Part shown: positions 1 to 5,555 of the stretch, in pieces
Position numbering within the stretch: the first letter of the stretch is position 1
Layout: every line of letters starts with the position of its first letter
Assembly (NCBI GenBank): GCA_042091035.1
Contig: JBELIG010000215.1
Span: 1-5,555, forward strand
Direction of reading: 5' to 3'
Source: AM-2324 sp042091035
GTDB taxonomy: Bacteria; Bacteroidota; Bacteroidia; Chitinophagales; Saprospiraceae
Length of the DNA: 5,555 nucleotides
Notes under the pieces: generated by a model
Told to the model about the DNA's origin: nothing
What the model saw: the letters and a program-made list of their open reading frames with translations, nothing else
Database searches by the model: none
Made by a program: the position numbers and the translations under genes

Positions 1-52
1 AAATATGACTCGAAAATTAAAAATAATATAGACATATTTATCTAAGCAATGT

Positions 53-60
53 TATTTTTG
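53..60 (+). promoter_or_regulatory. Candidate Bacteroidota -7 promoter element for the bacilliredoxin gene
   Basis: The bases read TATTTTTG, a full match to the TAnnTTTG -7 element used by the main sigma factor of Bacteroidota. Its end lies 18 nt before the ATG at 79, so a transcript would have a leader of roughly a dozen bases. No clear TTG/TTTG -33 element sits at the expected distance upstream, so the promoter may be weak or the match fortuitous in this T-rich DNA. Confidence 0.4.
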
Positions 61-78
61 TAAAAAATTAGATAATTT

Positions 79-492
79 ATGTATCCAAAAGATTTAGTAG
101 CGCCAATGGCGAAGGATTTGACTGATGCTGGATTTCAGTCTTTGGTAACTGCGGAAGATGTTGATACAGTTCTTGGGAATAAGGAAGGAACCGTATTGGT
201 AGTTGTTAATTCTGTATGTGGTTGTGCGGCAGCAAATGCTCGACCAGGTGCAAAGATGGCTGTCGAACATGAGGCTAAGCCAGATAAAACGGTTACCGTT
301 TTTGCAGGTGTTGATAGAGAGGCAGTAGATAAAGCTAGGGCGTATATGATGCCTTACCCACCGTCTTCTCCGTCTATTGCACTATTTAAAGAAGGAAAAT
401 TGGTGCACTTTTTAGAGCGTCATCACATTGAAGGTAGATCAGCAGATATCATTGCTAATAATTTAAAAATGGCTTTTGATAGATTCTGTTAA
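79..492 (+). CDS. BrxA/BrxB-family bacilliredoxin (YphP/YqiW, DUF1094 family)
   Basis: This encodes a 137-residue cytosolic thioredoxin-like protein. Family members remove bacillithiol from mixed disulfides on oxidised proteins, the bacillithiol counterpart of glutaredoxin. The hallmark is the Cys-Gly-Cys motif at residues 47-49 within NSVCGCAAANARPG. Other family signatures are the N-terminal PKDLVAPMAKDLTDAGF stretch, TVFAGVDREA near residue 73, the PYPPSSPSIALFKEGKLVHF segment (92-111), the RHHIEGR motif (114-120) and a C-terminal cysteine (C137), as in Bacillus BrxA. The length is close to the usual ~140-145. The start is fixed by an in-frame TAA two codons upstream (73-75). It is a single gene with its own candidate promoter and a terminator right after the stop. 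The function implies that the host makes bacillithiol, as many Bacteroidota do; that is inferred from the family, since no bsh gene is in the window. Confidence 0.93.
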   Translation: MYPKDLVAPMAKDLTDAGFQSLVTAEDVDTVLGNKEGTVLVVVNSVCGCAAANARPGAKMAVEHEAKPDKTVTVFAGVDREAVDKARAYMMPYPPSSPSIALFKEGKLVHFLERHHIEGRSADIIANNLKMAFDRFC

Positions 493-529
493 AAAAAATA
501 AGGAGAGCTTTACGCTCTCCCATTTTTTT
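491..529. terminator. Bidirectional intrinsic terminator between convergent bacilliredoxin and pdxH genes
   Basis: A perfect 7-bp stem, GGAGAGC (502-508) and GCTCTCC (514-520), closes a 5-nt TTTAC loop. It is followed on the plus strand by seven Ts (523-529) and preceded by an eight-A run (491-498) that becomes the U-tract on the minus strand. It starts immediately at the bacilliredoxin stop codon. Because pdxH transcription converges on it and I see no better terminator directly after pdxH, it plausibly ends both transcripts. Confidence 0.88.
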
Positions 530-575
530 AGCTAACCAGCTATTAATTCCCGGGGGGAGGAAATATATCTATACC

Positions 576-599
576 TATAGAAATAGCTTTATTTCTATA
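576..599. repeat. Perfect 10-bp A+T-rich inverted repeat in the bacilliredoxin-pdxH gap
   Basis: TATAGAAATA (576-585) and TATTTCTATA (590-599) are exact reverse complements around a GCTT tetraloop. No T-run follows directly on either strand, so it is not a textbook terminator. It could be a weak hairpin in the pdxH 3' untranslated RNA or a protein-binding palindrome. The rest of the gap (530-736) is A+T-rich apart from a short CCCGGGGGG run at 549-557, and contains no convincing gene. Confidence 0.6.
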
Positions 600-736
600 A
601 TTTAGGTTTATTATTTTATAAGGAATTGTAGTTTAAAATTGGAATGCCTTCGAATGGTGTTGTGTGGTTTTTCATGTGTTTGTTCAATACTACATGCAAT
701 ATAATTTTTTTATATATAAGTTTCAAGGGGGTGCCT

Positions 737-1393
737 CTATGGAGCCAATCTTTTTTTAGACCAATCACCTGATTTTTTCTCAAATATTATCCTATCGTGC
801 AATCGACTTTTTTGCCCTTGCCAAAATTCTACCCTTAAGGGTTTTATGGTATATCCCCCCCAATGTATTGGTCTTTCAGGTTTTTCTTCGTCAACATATG
901 TTGCCTTTGCCGCATCTAAATTCTCTTGTAGAACTAGTCTGTTTTTTATTTCTTGAGATTGTGGGGATGCAATTGCTCCTAATTGACTAGCTATTGGCCT
1001 TTTCTTAAAATACTCGCTCGAGTCTTGCTGACTTATTTTTTCAACTTCTCCTGAAATCCTGACTTGTCTTTGGAGTTTATCCCAAAAGAATACTAGTGTG
1101 GCCCTTGGGTTATGATTAAGGTCGTTTCCTTTGTGTGAATTGTAGTTCGTGAAAAAACGGAACCCTTCTTTGCCATATCCTTTTAATAGAACTATTCTTC
1201 CTTGAGGAAAGCCTGCTGGATCAACTGTACATAATGTCATTGCATTGGGTTCTAGTATACCTGATTCAATAGCTTCCTGCATCCAAAGATCAAATTGTTG
1301 AAGTGGATCCTTGTTGATATTTTCTTTGGTAAGTGGATTAGAATCGTAACTCTGACGTAAGTGTTCTACTCGGTTGGAATCCTTATTCGGCAT
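737..1393 (-). CDS. pdxH: Pyridoxamine/pyridoxine 5'-phosphate oxidase (PdxH)
   Basis: This FMN-dependent cytosolic enzyme oxidises pyridoxamine 5'-phosphate or pyridoxine 5'-phosphate with O2 to give pyridoxal 5'-phosphate, the last step of B6 salvage and of the DXP-dependent route. The 218 residues match the family length and it aligns along its whole length. The FMN-phosphate site is RIVLLK (R66, K71) and the NYNSHKG region (K88); Y128, R132 and S136 in the EYFKKRPIASQLGA block are substrate-phosphate residues; W191, R197, H199 and R201 fall in EFWQGQKSRLHDR; and the C-terminus is the diagnostic RLAP. Numbering is nearly identical to E. coli PdxH. The ATG at 1393 is the first possible start after an in-frame TGA inside the upstream hairpin. 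No Shine-Dalgarno motif is seen, only an A-rich leader. The gene stands alone and converges with the bacilliredoxin gene. The start lies just downstream of a terminator, which raises the possibility of attenuation. Confidence 0.96.
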   Translation of the reverse strand: MPNKDSNRVEHLRQSYDSNPLTKENINKDPLQQFDLWMQEAIESGILEPNAMTLCTVDPAGFPQGRIVLLKGYGKEGFRFFTNYNSHKGNDLNHNPRATLVFFWDKLQRQVRISGEVEKISQQDSSEYFKKRPIASQLGAIASPQSQEIKNRLVLQENLDAAKATYVDEEKPERPIHWGGYTIKPLRVEFWQGQKSRLHDRIIFEKKSGDWSKKRLAP

Positions 1394-1408
1394 GTCTTTA
1401 TTTTTTTG

Positions 1409-1416
1409 TAAAGGTA
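1409..1416 (-). promoter_or_regulatory. Weak candidate -7 element immediately before pdxH
   Basis: On the minus strand the bases read TACCTTTA, seven of eight positions of the Bacteroidota TAnnTTTG consensus, ending 15 nt before the pdxH ATG. No -33 TTG/TTTG lies at the usual spacing; that region is occupied by the terminator hairpin. If real, pdxH would have its own promoter after the terminator. If not, pdxH depends on read-through from upstream. Confidence 0.2.
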
Positions 1417-1420
1417 AAAT

Positions 1421-1445
1421 AAAAAAGCCCCTGATTCACAGGGGC
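1421..1445 (-). terminator. Strong minus-strand intrinsic terminator just upstream of pdxH
   Basis: On the minus strand a perfect 7-bp GC-rich stem, GCCCCTG then CAGGGGC (arms at 1439-1445 and 1427-1433, 5-nt loop), is followed directly by six Ts (1426-1421). The other side is ACACAAAAAAA, not a T-run, so the signal works only for transcripts moving leftwards. The efflux operon already has its own terminator at 1671-1706, so this one must end a separate transcript started in between, or act as an attenuator for pdxH, whose ATG is 27 nt beyond the T-run. Confidence 0.82.
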
Positions 1446-1551
1446 ACACAAAAAAACAAAAACTATGAACAAACACTCAATACTTGTCTAATCTACGAAA
1501 CCGCATGACGTTCCATCACTTCTAATCAATACTATACAGAGTCTGCGGTTT
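1421..1551 (-). ncRNA. Candidate structured non-coding RNA: pdxH leader/attenuator or independent sRNA
   Basis: The minus strand carries an 8-bp stem AAACCGCA (1551-1544) with TGCGGTTT (1505-1498), extended by GAC/GTC (1543-1541 with 1509-1507) past a one-base bulge. It closes a 31-nt loop. A roughly 50-nt linker, partly U-rich, follows, and then the intrinsic terminator at 1421-1445. This local GC content contrasts with the A+T-rich flanks. AGTATTGA and GATTAGA motifs occur once in the big loop and once in the linker. No protein longer than a few codons is encoded on this strand here. I do not recognise an Rfam family: SRP RNA, tmRNA, RNase P and the FMN riboswitch do not fit by conserved motifs, and 6S RNA cannot be judged by eye. 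The 5' end is unknown; I found no clean TAnnTTTG promoter upstream. It may be a cis leader of pdxH or a free sRNA. Confidence 0.35.
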
Positions 1552-1591
1552 GGAAATAAAATAAGGGGAGATTGTAATTACTTACATATAC

Positions 1592-1619
1592 AAATAGCAA
1601 TTTTTATTAATAAATAGCA
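1592..1619. repeat. AAATAGCA direct repeats 20 bp apart with a 12-bp palindrome
   Basis: The octamer AAATAGCA occurs at 1592-1599 and again at 1612-1619, exactly 20 bp apart, about two helical turns. Between and overlapping them is the perfect palindrome TTTATTAATAAA (1603-1614). The arrangement resembles a pair of same-face protein-binding sites upstream of the candidate RNA/pdxH, but in A+T-rich DNA it could be chance. The remainder of 1552-1670 holds nothing else I can name. Confidence 0.35.
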
Positions 1620-1670
1620 CCAAAGGGTTTATTTTTTTGTGACTTGCTAAATATGAGTATAAGGTATAAT

Positions 1671-1706
1671 AAAAAAGCCAGCTTGTCAATACTAGCTGGC
1701 TTTTTT
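1671..1706. terminator. Bidirectional intrinsic terminator of the RND efflux operon
   Basis: GCCAGCT (1677-1683) pairs with AGCTGGC (1694-1700) around a 10-nt loop. The stem is flanked by A6 (1671-1676) and T6 (1701-1706), giving a potential 13-bp stem and a U-tract on either strand. It lies 16 nt after the stop codon of the minus-strand permease gene, so its main role is to end the adaptor-permease transcript. No plus-strand gene upstream of it needs a terminator. Confidence 0.88.
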
Positions 1707-1722
1707 GTCTTTTAATATATAA

Positions 1723-4700
1723 TTATTTGTGACTGAATATCTTAATGGATTTTATTCGATATGCAATCCAATACATGGTTGGAACTACTATTAATGTCAG
1801 GAAAGTTGCAAAAACCAAACCGTAGATCACAGTCCAGGCCATTGTTCCCCAGAATTTAGCATTGTCACCACCCCATGTTATGTTAGGATCTGAATTTGAA
1901 ATCAAACTAAAGAAATCAAAGTTGAATCCAACCGCAAGAGGAATAAGTCCAAGCACTGTAGTTATAGCAGTAAGAAGTACTGGTCTAAGTCTTGTTTCAC
2001 CACCCTTAATGATAGATTTTACAACCTCTTCTTTTGGTAACTCATCTTCGTCAGAAAGACCAAGTTCTTCCCGTCTATTCTTTATGAGTAGGTTGGTGTA
2101 ATCGATTAATACGATTGCATTATTTACCACAATACCTGCTAGTGAAATAATACCAACACCTGTCATAATAACGACTATGTTCATATCCGCTAATACATAT
2201 CCAAAGAATACCCCAATTGTTGAGAAGAGTACGGATAGGATAATTATGAATGGTGAAGAAACCGAGTTGAATTGAGCTACGATGATCAAAAAGATTGAGA
2301 AAATAGCGATCAAAAGTGCCATACTAAGGAATTCAACAGCTTCAGCTTGTTCTTGTTGTTCTCCTGTGAATGTAAGAGAATAGCCATCAGGAAGGTCGAA
2401 ATCTGCTGTTCTTAGCTGGATTTCATTTACAATCTCATTGGCATTGTAACCATCAAGCACATTTGAGTTTACAGTGATTACTCGCTCCTGGTCCTTTCTG
2501 TTGATAGACGTATAGGAAGTAGAGTATTCTATATCAGCTACTGAGGCAATTGGAACTTGAGAAATTTGACCATTTGCAGGATTTCTGAAGGTGATTGCTT
2601 GATTTAAGATTTCAGTAATATTGTTTCTACTAACATCTTTTGCCCTAAGCTGAATAGGGTAATCTTCATCATTAGTTTTGAACTTTGATACTTCTTTCCC
2701 GAATACAGAGGTTCTTATGGCATCTGATATTGAGTAGGTGGAAAGGCCAAATCTACGTGCTGCCTCTCTATCAACATTAATGATAAGCTCTGGTTTTGAG
2801 AATTGAACATCCTTTTTAAGTTCTTCAATACCTGGTATGTTTTGCTCATTGATGAACTTGATTAGATCTGCAGAAAGCTCGGAGAGCACATCTACCTCAT
2901 CCCCTGTAATCTCTATATTGATAGGCTTACCAGTAGGAGGACCGTCTTGGTTTTTATCCACTACAATCTGAACTCCTGGGTAACCTTTTAATCCTGCACG
3001 GATCTCCTCCATGATCTCAAAGGTTGAGATATCTCCTCTTTCTTCAGAGGGTACAAAACTTACCGAAAGTCTCGATTTGTTTGGCGATGCACCAAAAGCA
3101 GGTCCTGCATTTGGATCACTGGTATTCTCTCCAATCTGTGCCAATACAGCATCTACAATCTCTGCATTTTTTTCGATGATTCCAGTTACTTTCTCTTCAA
3201 TTTCAACCATGAATTCATTCGTGGATTCAATGTCTGTTCCAACTGGGAATTCAATAAATGCATTTACATATTGAGGATCTGCACTTGGGAATAGCTCTAC
3301 TTGTGGAGCTTTTATTCCTAATAAAATTAAGGAAAGGAATAATAGTCCAAAAGTACCTGCAAATATGAATCCAGGCTTCCTTCCGCTCAGCGCATATGAA
3401 ATGAATCTATTGTAAGCACGCTCTAGTCGTGGAAGTGCATTTTCTTGAAATTTGAATGATGCATTCCTCAAGAAGAACGTATTTAGTAGACTTACACCAA
3501 TTACAACTAGCAGAATGTTTCTTAACCAAACTATCCCTGTGAAGTGACCAATTAAGGCTATTGCCAATAGACCGGCAGAGAAGATTAGAATATTCTTTCT
3601 CTTTCTTCTGCGTTCTTCACGCGTGTCTGCCATTTGATCAATCTTCATGTATCTAGACGTTAGTACTGGATTGATGACAAGAGCTACGAATAAAGAAGAA
3701 GCAAGTACTATAATCAATGTAATAGGGAGGTACTTCATAAAGCTACCCATAAGTCCAGGCCAAAATGCCAAAGGAAGAAATGCAGCTAGGGTAGTAGCTG
3801 TTGATGCTATAATCGGCATCGCTACTTCTCCTGTACCATATTTTGCAGCTTCTCGTGGTTTGTAACCCTCCTGCATATATCTGTAAATGTTCTCGACAAC
3901 AACAATTGCGTTGTCTACAAGCATTCCTAGAGCAAGAATTAAAGAGAACAATACAACTGTATTCAAGGTGTATCCTAGAAGTTTAAGTATGAAAATACCC
4001 ATCAACATAGATAGAGGAATGGCAACACCTACGAACATTGCATTTCTGATACCCAAGAAGAAAAGTAATACCAAAACTACAAGTATGATACCTGAGATGA
4101 TACTATTTTCAAGATTGGAAACCATCATCCGTGTTTGCACAGACTGATCGTTGAATGTTGTTACACTAAGATCATCTGGTAGAATATTTTGCTTTGCATC
4201 CTCTATGATCTTCGCTATCTTATCCGAGGCTATAAGTTGATTTTCACCTTTTTCTTTAATAACATCAAGTGAAATTACCGGAAGCTGATTTGATCTTGAT
4301 ATACTTGTCTTTTCTGCGTATGCAAATGAAACATCTGCAATATCTTCTAGGAAGATACTTTTCTGGAACTCACTTTTTACTATAAGTCGTTGGAGTTCTT
4401 TTACACTTTCAAATTCACCTACAATACGAATAGACCTTTTGAATCCATTGCTTGTGTATTCACCTGCTGACATCGTTAGGTTTTCTGAACGGATTGCATT
4501 TTCAATATCCGCAAAACCTACTTCCATCGCTTTCATCTTATCCAGATCAGCCGAGATTTTAACCTCTCTATCCAAGGCACCTTTAAGATCCACCTGGGAA
4601 ATCTCTTTTAGCTCCTCTATTTCGTCTTGTAAATATTCTGCATATGATTTCAATTCATCATTGCTATATGAACCAGCGATGTTGATCGTTACAATTGGAA

Positions 4701-5142
4701 TATCAGATAAATTGATTTCCAGTACCTCCGGTTCTTTGGTAAGGTCAGTTGGAAGATTGACTTTTGCGCGATCAACTGCATCTTTGATTTTTCTTGCTGC
4801 ATCTTTCAGATCAATGTCTGTATCGAACTCAGCTGTAATCAAAGAATAATCCTGAAGTGATTGCGAGGTAACTTTCTTTAATGAGCTAATAGTTGCAATC
4901 TCTTTTTCTATCGGTTTGGTTACTAAGTTTTCAATATCCTCTGCTGAGTTTCCGAAGTAAACCGTATTAACGTATATCTGCGGCCAAGGAATCTCAGGAA
5001 AAGATTCTTTTGGCATTTCATCATAGGATCTTATTCCAAATAGCAGGATCATAAACGTAAGCAGCATTACACTGGTTCTGTTATCCACAGCTAATGAGGT
5101 CAGTCCAAACTGTCTTAATTTTTCTTTTATTTTAGATTTCAT
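1723..5142 (-). CDS. AcrB-like RND efflux transporter permease (HAE-1 type)
   Basis: This is the inner-membrane proton-driven pump of a tripartite exporter; the substrate is not predictable. It has 1139 residues, longer than AcrB (1049), with the two-fold RND layout. TM1 is at 24-38, then the first periplasmic porter/docking region (PKESFPEIPWP, NLVTKPIEKEI), TM2-TM6 at about 347-497, TM7 near 591-611, the second periplasmic region to about 930, and TM8-TM12 to 1125. TM4 holds LVDNAIVVVENI (406-418): D410 matches AcrB D407, but D408 is replaced by N411. TM10 has VVNNAIVLIDY, with N1007 where AcrB has K940. R1051 and T1058 in RLRPVLLT match R971 and T978. Two extra hydrophobic segments (517-534, 538-558) follow a highly basic loop after TM6. 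The TM11-TM12 loop and the TM10-TM11 linker are also enlarged. The gene follows the adaptor gene by 20 nt, so they form an operon. The start ATG has an A-rich leader and no Shine-Dalgarno motif. Confidence 0.95.
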   Translation of the reverse strand: MKSKIKEKLRQFGLTSLAVDNRTSVMLLTFMILLFGIRSYDEMPKESFPEIPWPQIYVNTVYFGNSAEDIENLVTKPIEKEIATISSLKKVTSQSLQDYSLITAEFDTDIDLKDAARKIKDAVDRAKVNLPTDLTKEPEVLEINLSDIPIVTINIAGSYSNDELKSYAEYLQDEIEELKEISQVDLKGALDREVKISADLDKMKAMEVGFADIENAIRSENLTMSAGEYTSNGFKRSIRIVGEFESVKELQRLIVKSEFQKSIFLEDIADVSFAYAEKTSISRSNQLPVISLDVIKEKGENQLIASDKIAKIIEDAKQNILPDDLSVTTFNDQSVQTRMMVSNLENSIISGIILVVLVLLFFLGIRNAMFVGVAIPLSMLMGIFILKLLGYTLNTVVLFSLILALGMLVDNAIVVVENIYRYMQEGYKPREAAKYGTGEVAMPIIASTATTLAAFLPLAFWPGLMGSFMKYLPITLIIVLASSLFVALVINPVLTSRYMKIDQMADTREERRRKRKNILIFSAGLLAIALIGHFTGIVWLRNILLVVIGVSLLNTFFLRNASFKFQENALPRLERAYNRFISYALSGRKPGFIFAGTFGLLFLSLILLGIKAPQVELFPSADPQYVNAFIEFPVGTDIESTNEFMVEIEEKVTGIIEKNAEIVDAVLAQIGENTSDPNAGPAFGASPNKSRLSVSFVPSEERGDISTFEIMEEIRAGLKGYPGVQIVVDKNQDGPPTGKPINIEITGDEVDVLSELSADLIKFINEQNIPGIEELKKDVQFSKPELIINVDREAARRFGLSTYSISDAIRTSVFGKEVSKFKTNDEDYPIQLRAKDVSRNNITEILNQAITFRNPANGQISQVPIASVADIEYSTSYTSINRKDQERVITVNSNVLDGYNANEIVNEIQLRTADFDLPDGYSLTFTGEQQEQAEAVEFLSMALLIAIFSIFLIIVAQFNSVSSPFIIILSVLFSTIGVFFGYVLADMNIVVIMTGVGIISLAGIVVNNAIVLIDYTNLLIKNRREELGLSDEDELPKEEVVKSIIKGGETRLRPVLLTAITTVLGLIPLAVGFNFDFFSLISNSDPNITWGGDNAKFWGTMAWTVIYGLVFATFLTLIVVPTMYWIAYRIKSIKIFSHK

Positions 5143-5162
5143 TGTTTTGAATTCTTAATGGA

Positions 5163-5555
5163 TTAACCTTTTATTTCTACTGCCTCTTCATTTACGACCA
5201 TACGAGCACCGTCAAGGATAAGTTGCTCTGCTCCTTTTAGGCCTTCAGTGATAATGATTTTTCCATCTTGTACTTCACCGGTACTTACGTAAACCTTTTG
5301 CGCTATTTGGCTTGTTTCTGATCCTTTAACTACGAATACATAACTTTTTCCACCTACTTCTTGCTGTACTAATTCCACAGGAATGCTTACTGCATCTTGT
5401 TCTGTGTAATCATTAAGCTTCACATTCGCTAATAGATTTGGCTTTAGTACTTTGTCTCTATTTTTAAGAGAGGCTTCGATTTTGAAGGTTCTGTTAGCTG
5501 GGTTTATCGCATTTCCAATTAGATTGATTTTGGCAGTACGAGTTTCACCTATTGC
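5163..5555 (-). CDS. RND periplasmic adaptor (HlyD/MFP family), 3' part only
   Basis: The frame is open to the window edge, so only the last 130 residues are seen and the real start, lipobox or signal peptide, and alpha-hairpin/lipoyl domains lie outside. The visible part begins in the beta-barrel domain: the stretch INPANRTFKIEASLKN followed by LKPNLLANVKL is the classic adaptor signature (equivalent to INPxTRTxxVRA and LKPGMxAxV). It is followed by a membrane-proximal domain (IPVELVQQEVGGKSYVFVV, then VSTGEVQDGKIIITEGLKGAEQLILDGARMV) and a short tail. The adaptor bridges the permease and an outer-membrane TolC-type channel. A GTG at 5423 could be mistaken for a start, but it is an internal valine in the ANVKL motif. 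The stop is 20 nt before the permease ATG, consistent with one transcript. The channel gene is not in the window; it may lie upstream. Confidence 0.93.
   Translation of the reverse strand, partial: AIGETRTAKINLIGNAINPANRTFKIEASLKNRDKVLKPNLLANVKLNDYTEQDAVSIPVELVQQEVGGKSYVFVVKGSETSQIAQKVYVSTGEVQDGKIIITEGLKGAEQLILDGARMVVNEEAVEIKG

Noticed and set aside
644..772. 42-codon plus-strand ORF starting at ATG 644
   Set aside because: It overlaps the 3' end of pdxH on the opposite strand, has an unremarkable Phe/Cys-rich composition from A+T-rich DNA, no convincing promoter or ribosome site and no recognisable family.
1493..1516. Minus-strand 7-codon ORF (MERHAVS) as an attenuator leader peptide for pdxH
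   Set aside because: It has no run of regulatory codons, no ribosome-binding evidence, and it overlaps the stem. A seven-codon ORF is too short to support from sequence alone.
1394..1560. FMN riboswitch upstream of the flavoenzyme gene pdxH
   Set aside because: The conserved multi-helix FMN aptamer motifs (AGGG...-type junction sequences) are absent, and the region has only one convincing stem before the terminator.
1465..1618. Plus-strand mini-ORF at 1465 (MNKHSILV) followed by about 40 further in-frame open codons after its stop
   Set aside because: It would need a stop codon to be read through, and the sequence is better explained by the stem and repeats of the minus-strand RNA candidate. 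An open run this short is expected by chance.
1644..1670. Sigma70-like TTGCTA ... TATAAT pair on the plus strand
   Set aside because: The spacing is 15 bp, no gene follows on that strand, it runs straight into a terminator, and Bacteroidota do not mainly use this consensus.
1636..1734. TTTGTGACT at 1636-1644 and 1726-1734 as a duplicated 3' end of the permease gene
   Set aside because: The identity is only nine bases and does not extend in the coding frame; chance is sufficient.
1862..4849. Several plus-strand ORFs of 72-136 codons inside the permease gene
   Set aside because: They are antisense shadows of a strongly conserved RND gene, with no domain, start signal or composition of their own.
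5163..5423. An 86-residue protein starting at the GTG at 5423
   Set aside because: The frame is open upstream to the window edge and encodes the conserved adaptor motif, so the GTG is an internal valine codon of a truncated gene.

Overview
The window looks like ordinary chromosomal DNA from a member of the Bacteroidota, probably a free-living Flavobacteriia- or Cytophagia-type organism. The evidence is A+T-rich non-coding DNA, start codons preceded by A-rich stretches instead of Shine-Dalgarno motifs, a perfect TAnnTTTG-type -7 element in front of the first gene, and a gene set (bacilliredoxin, PdxH, long RND pump) familiar from that phylum. The genus cannot be read from this sequence.

Layout from left to right. 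A complete BrxA/BrxB-family bacilliredoxin gene lies on the plus strand (79-492). It converges with pdxH (pyridoxamine 5'-phosphate oxidase, minus strand, 737-1393); a bidirectional intrinsic terminator at 491-529 can serve both. Upstream of pdxH is a 329-base stretch without a convincing protein gene (1394-1722). It holds a strong minus-strand terminator only about 30 nt before the pdxH start codon, a GC-clamped stem just upstream of that terminator, a set of short repeats, and the bidirectional terminator of the next operon. The rest is an RND efflux operon on the minus strand. A complete AcrB-like inner-membrane permease (1723-5142) follows, 20 nt downstream, the 3' end of a periplasmic adaptor (HlyD/MFP) gene that runs off the right edge (5163-5555).

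Functionally, the adaptor and permease should form two of the three parts of a tripartite drug or metabolite exporter. The outer-membrane TolC-like channel is not in the window. The permease keeps only part of the classical AcrB proton-relay residues and has a predicted extra pair of membrane helices. Bacilliredoxin and PdxH are housekeeping redox and cofactor genes with no evident link to the pump.

I see no mobile element, CRISPR array, tRNA, rRNA or phage gene. The part most worth a second look is the structured, terminator-ended non-coding RNA candidate immediately upstream of pdxH. It could be a cis-acting attenuator/leader or an independent small RNA.
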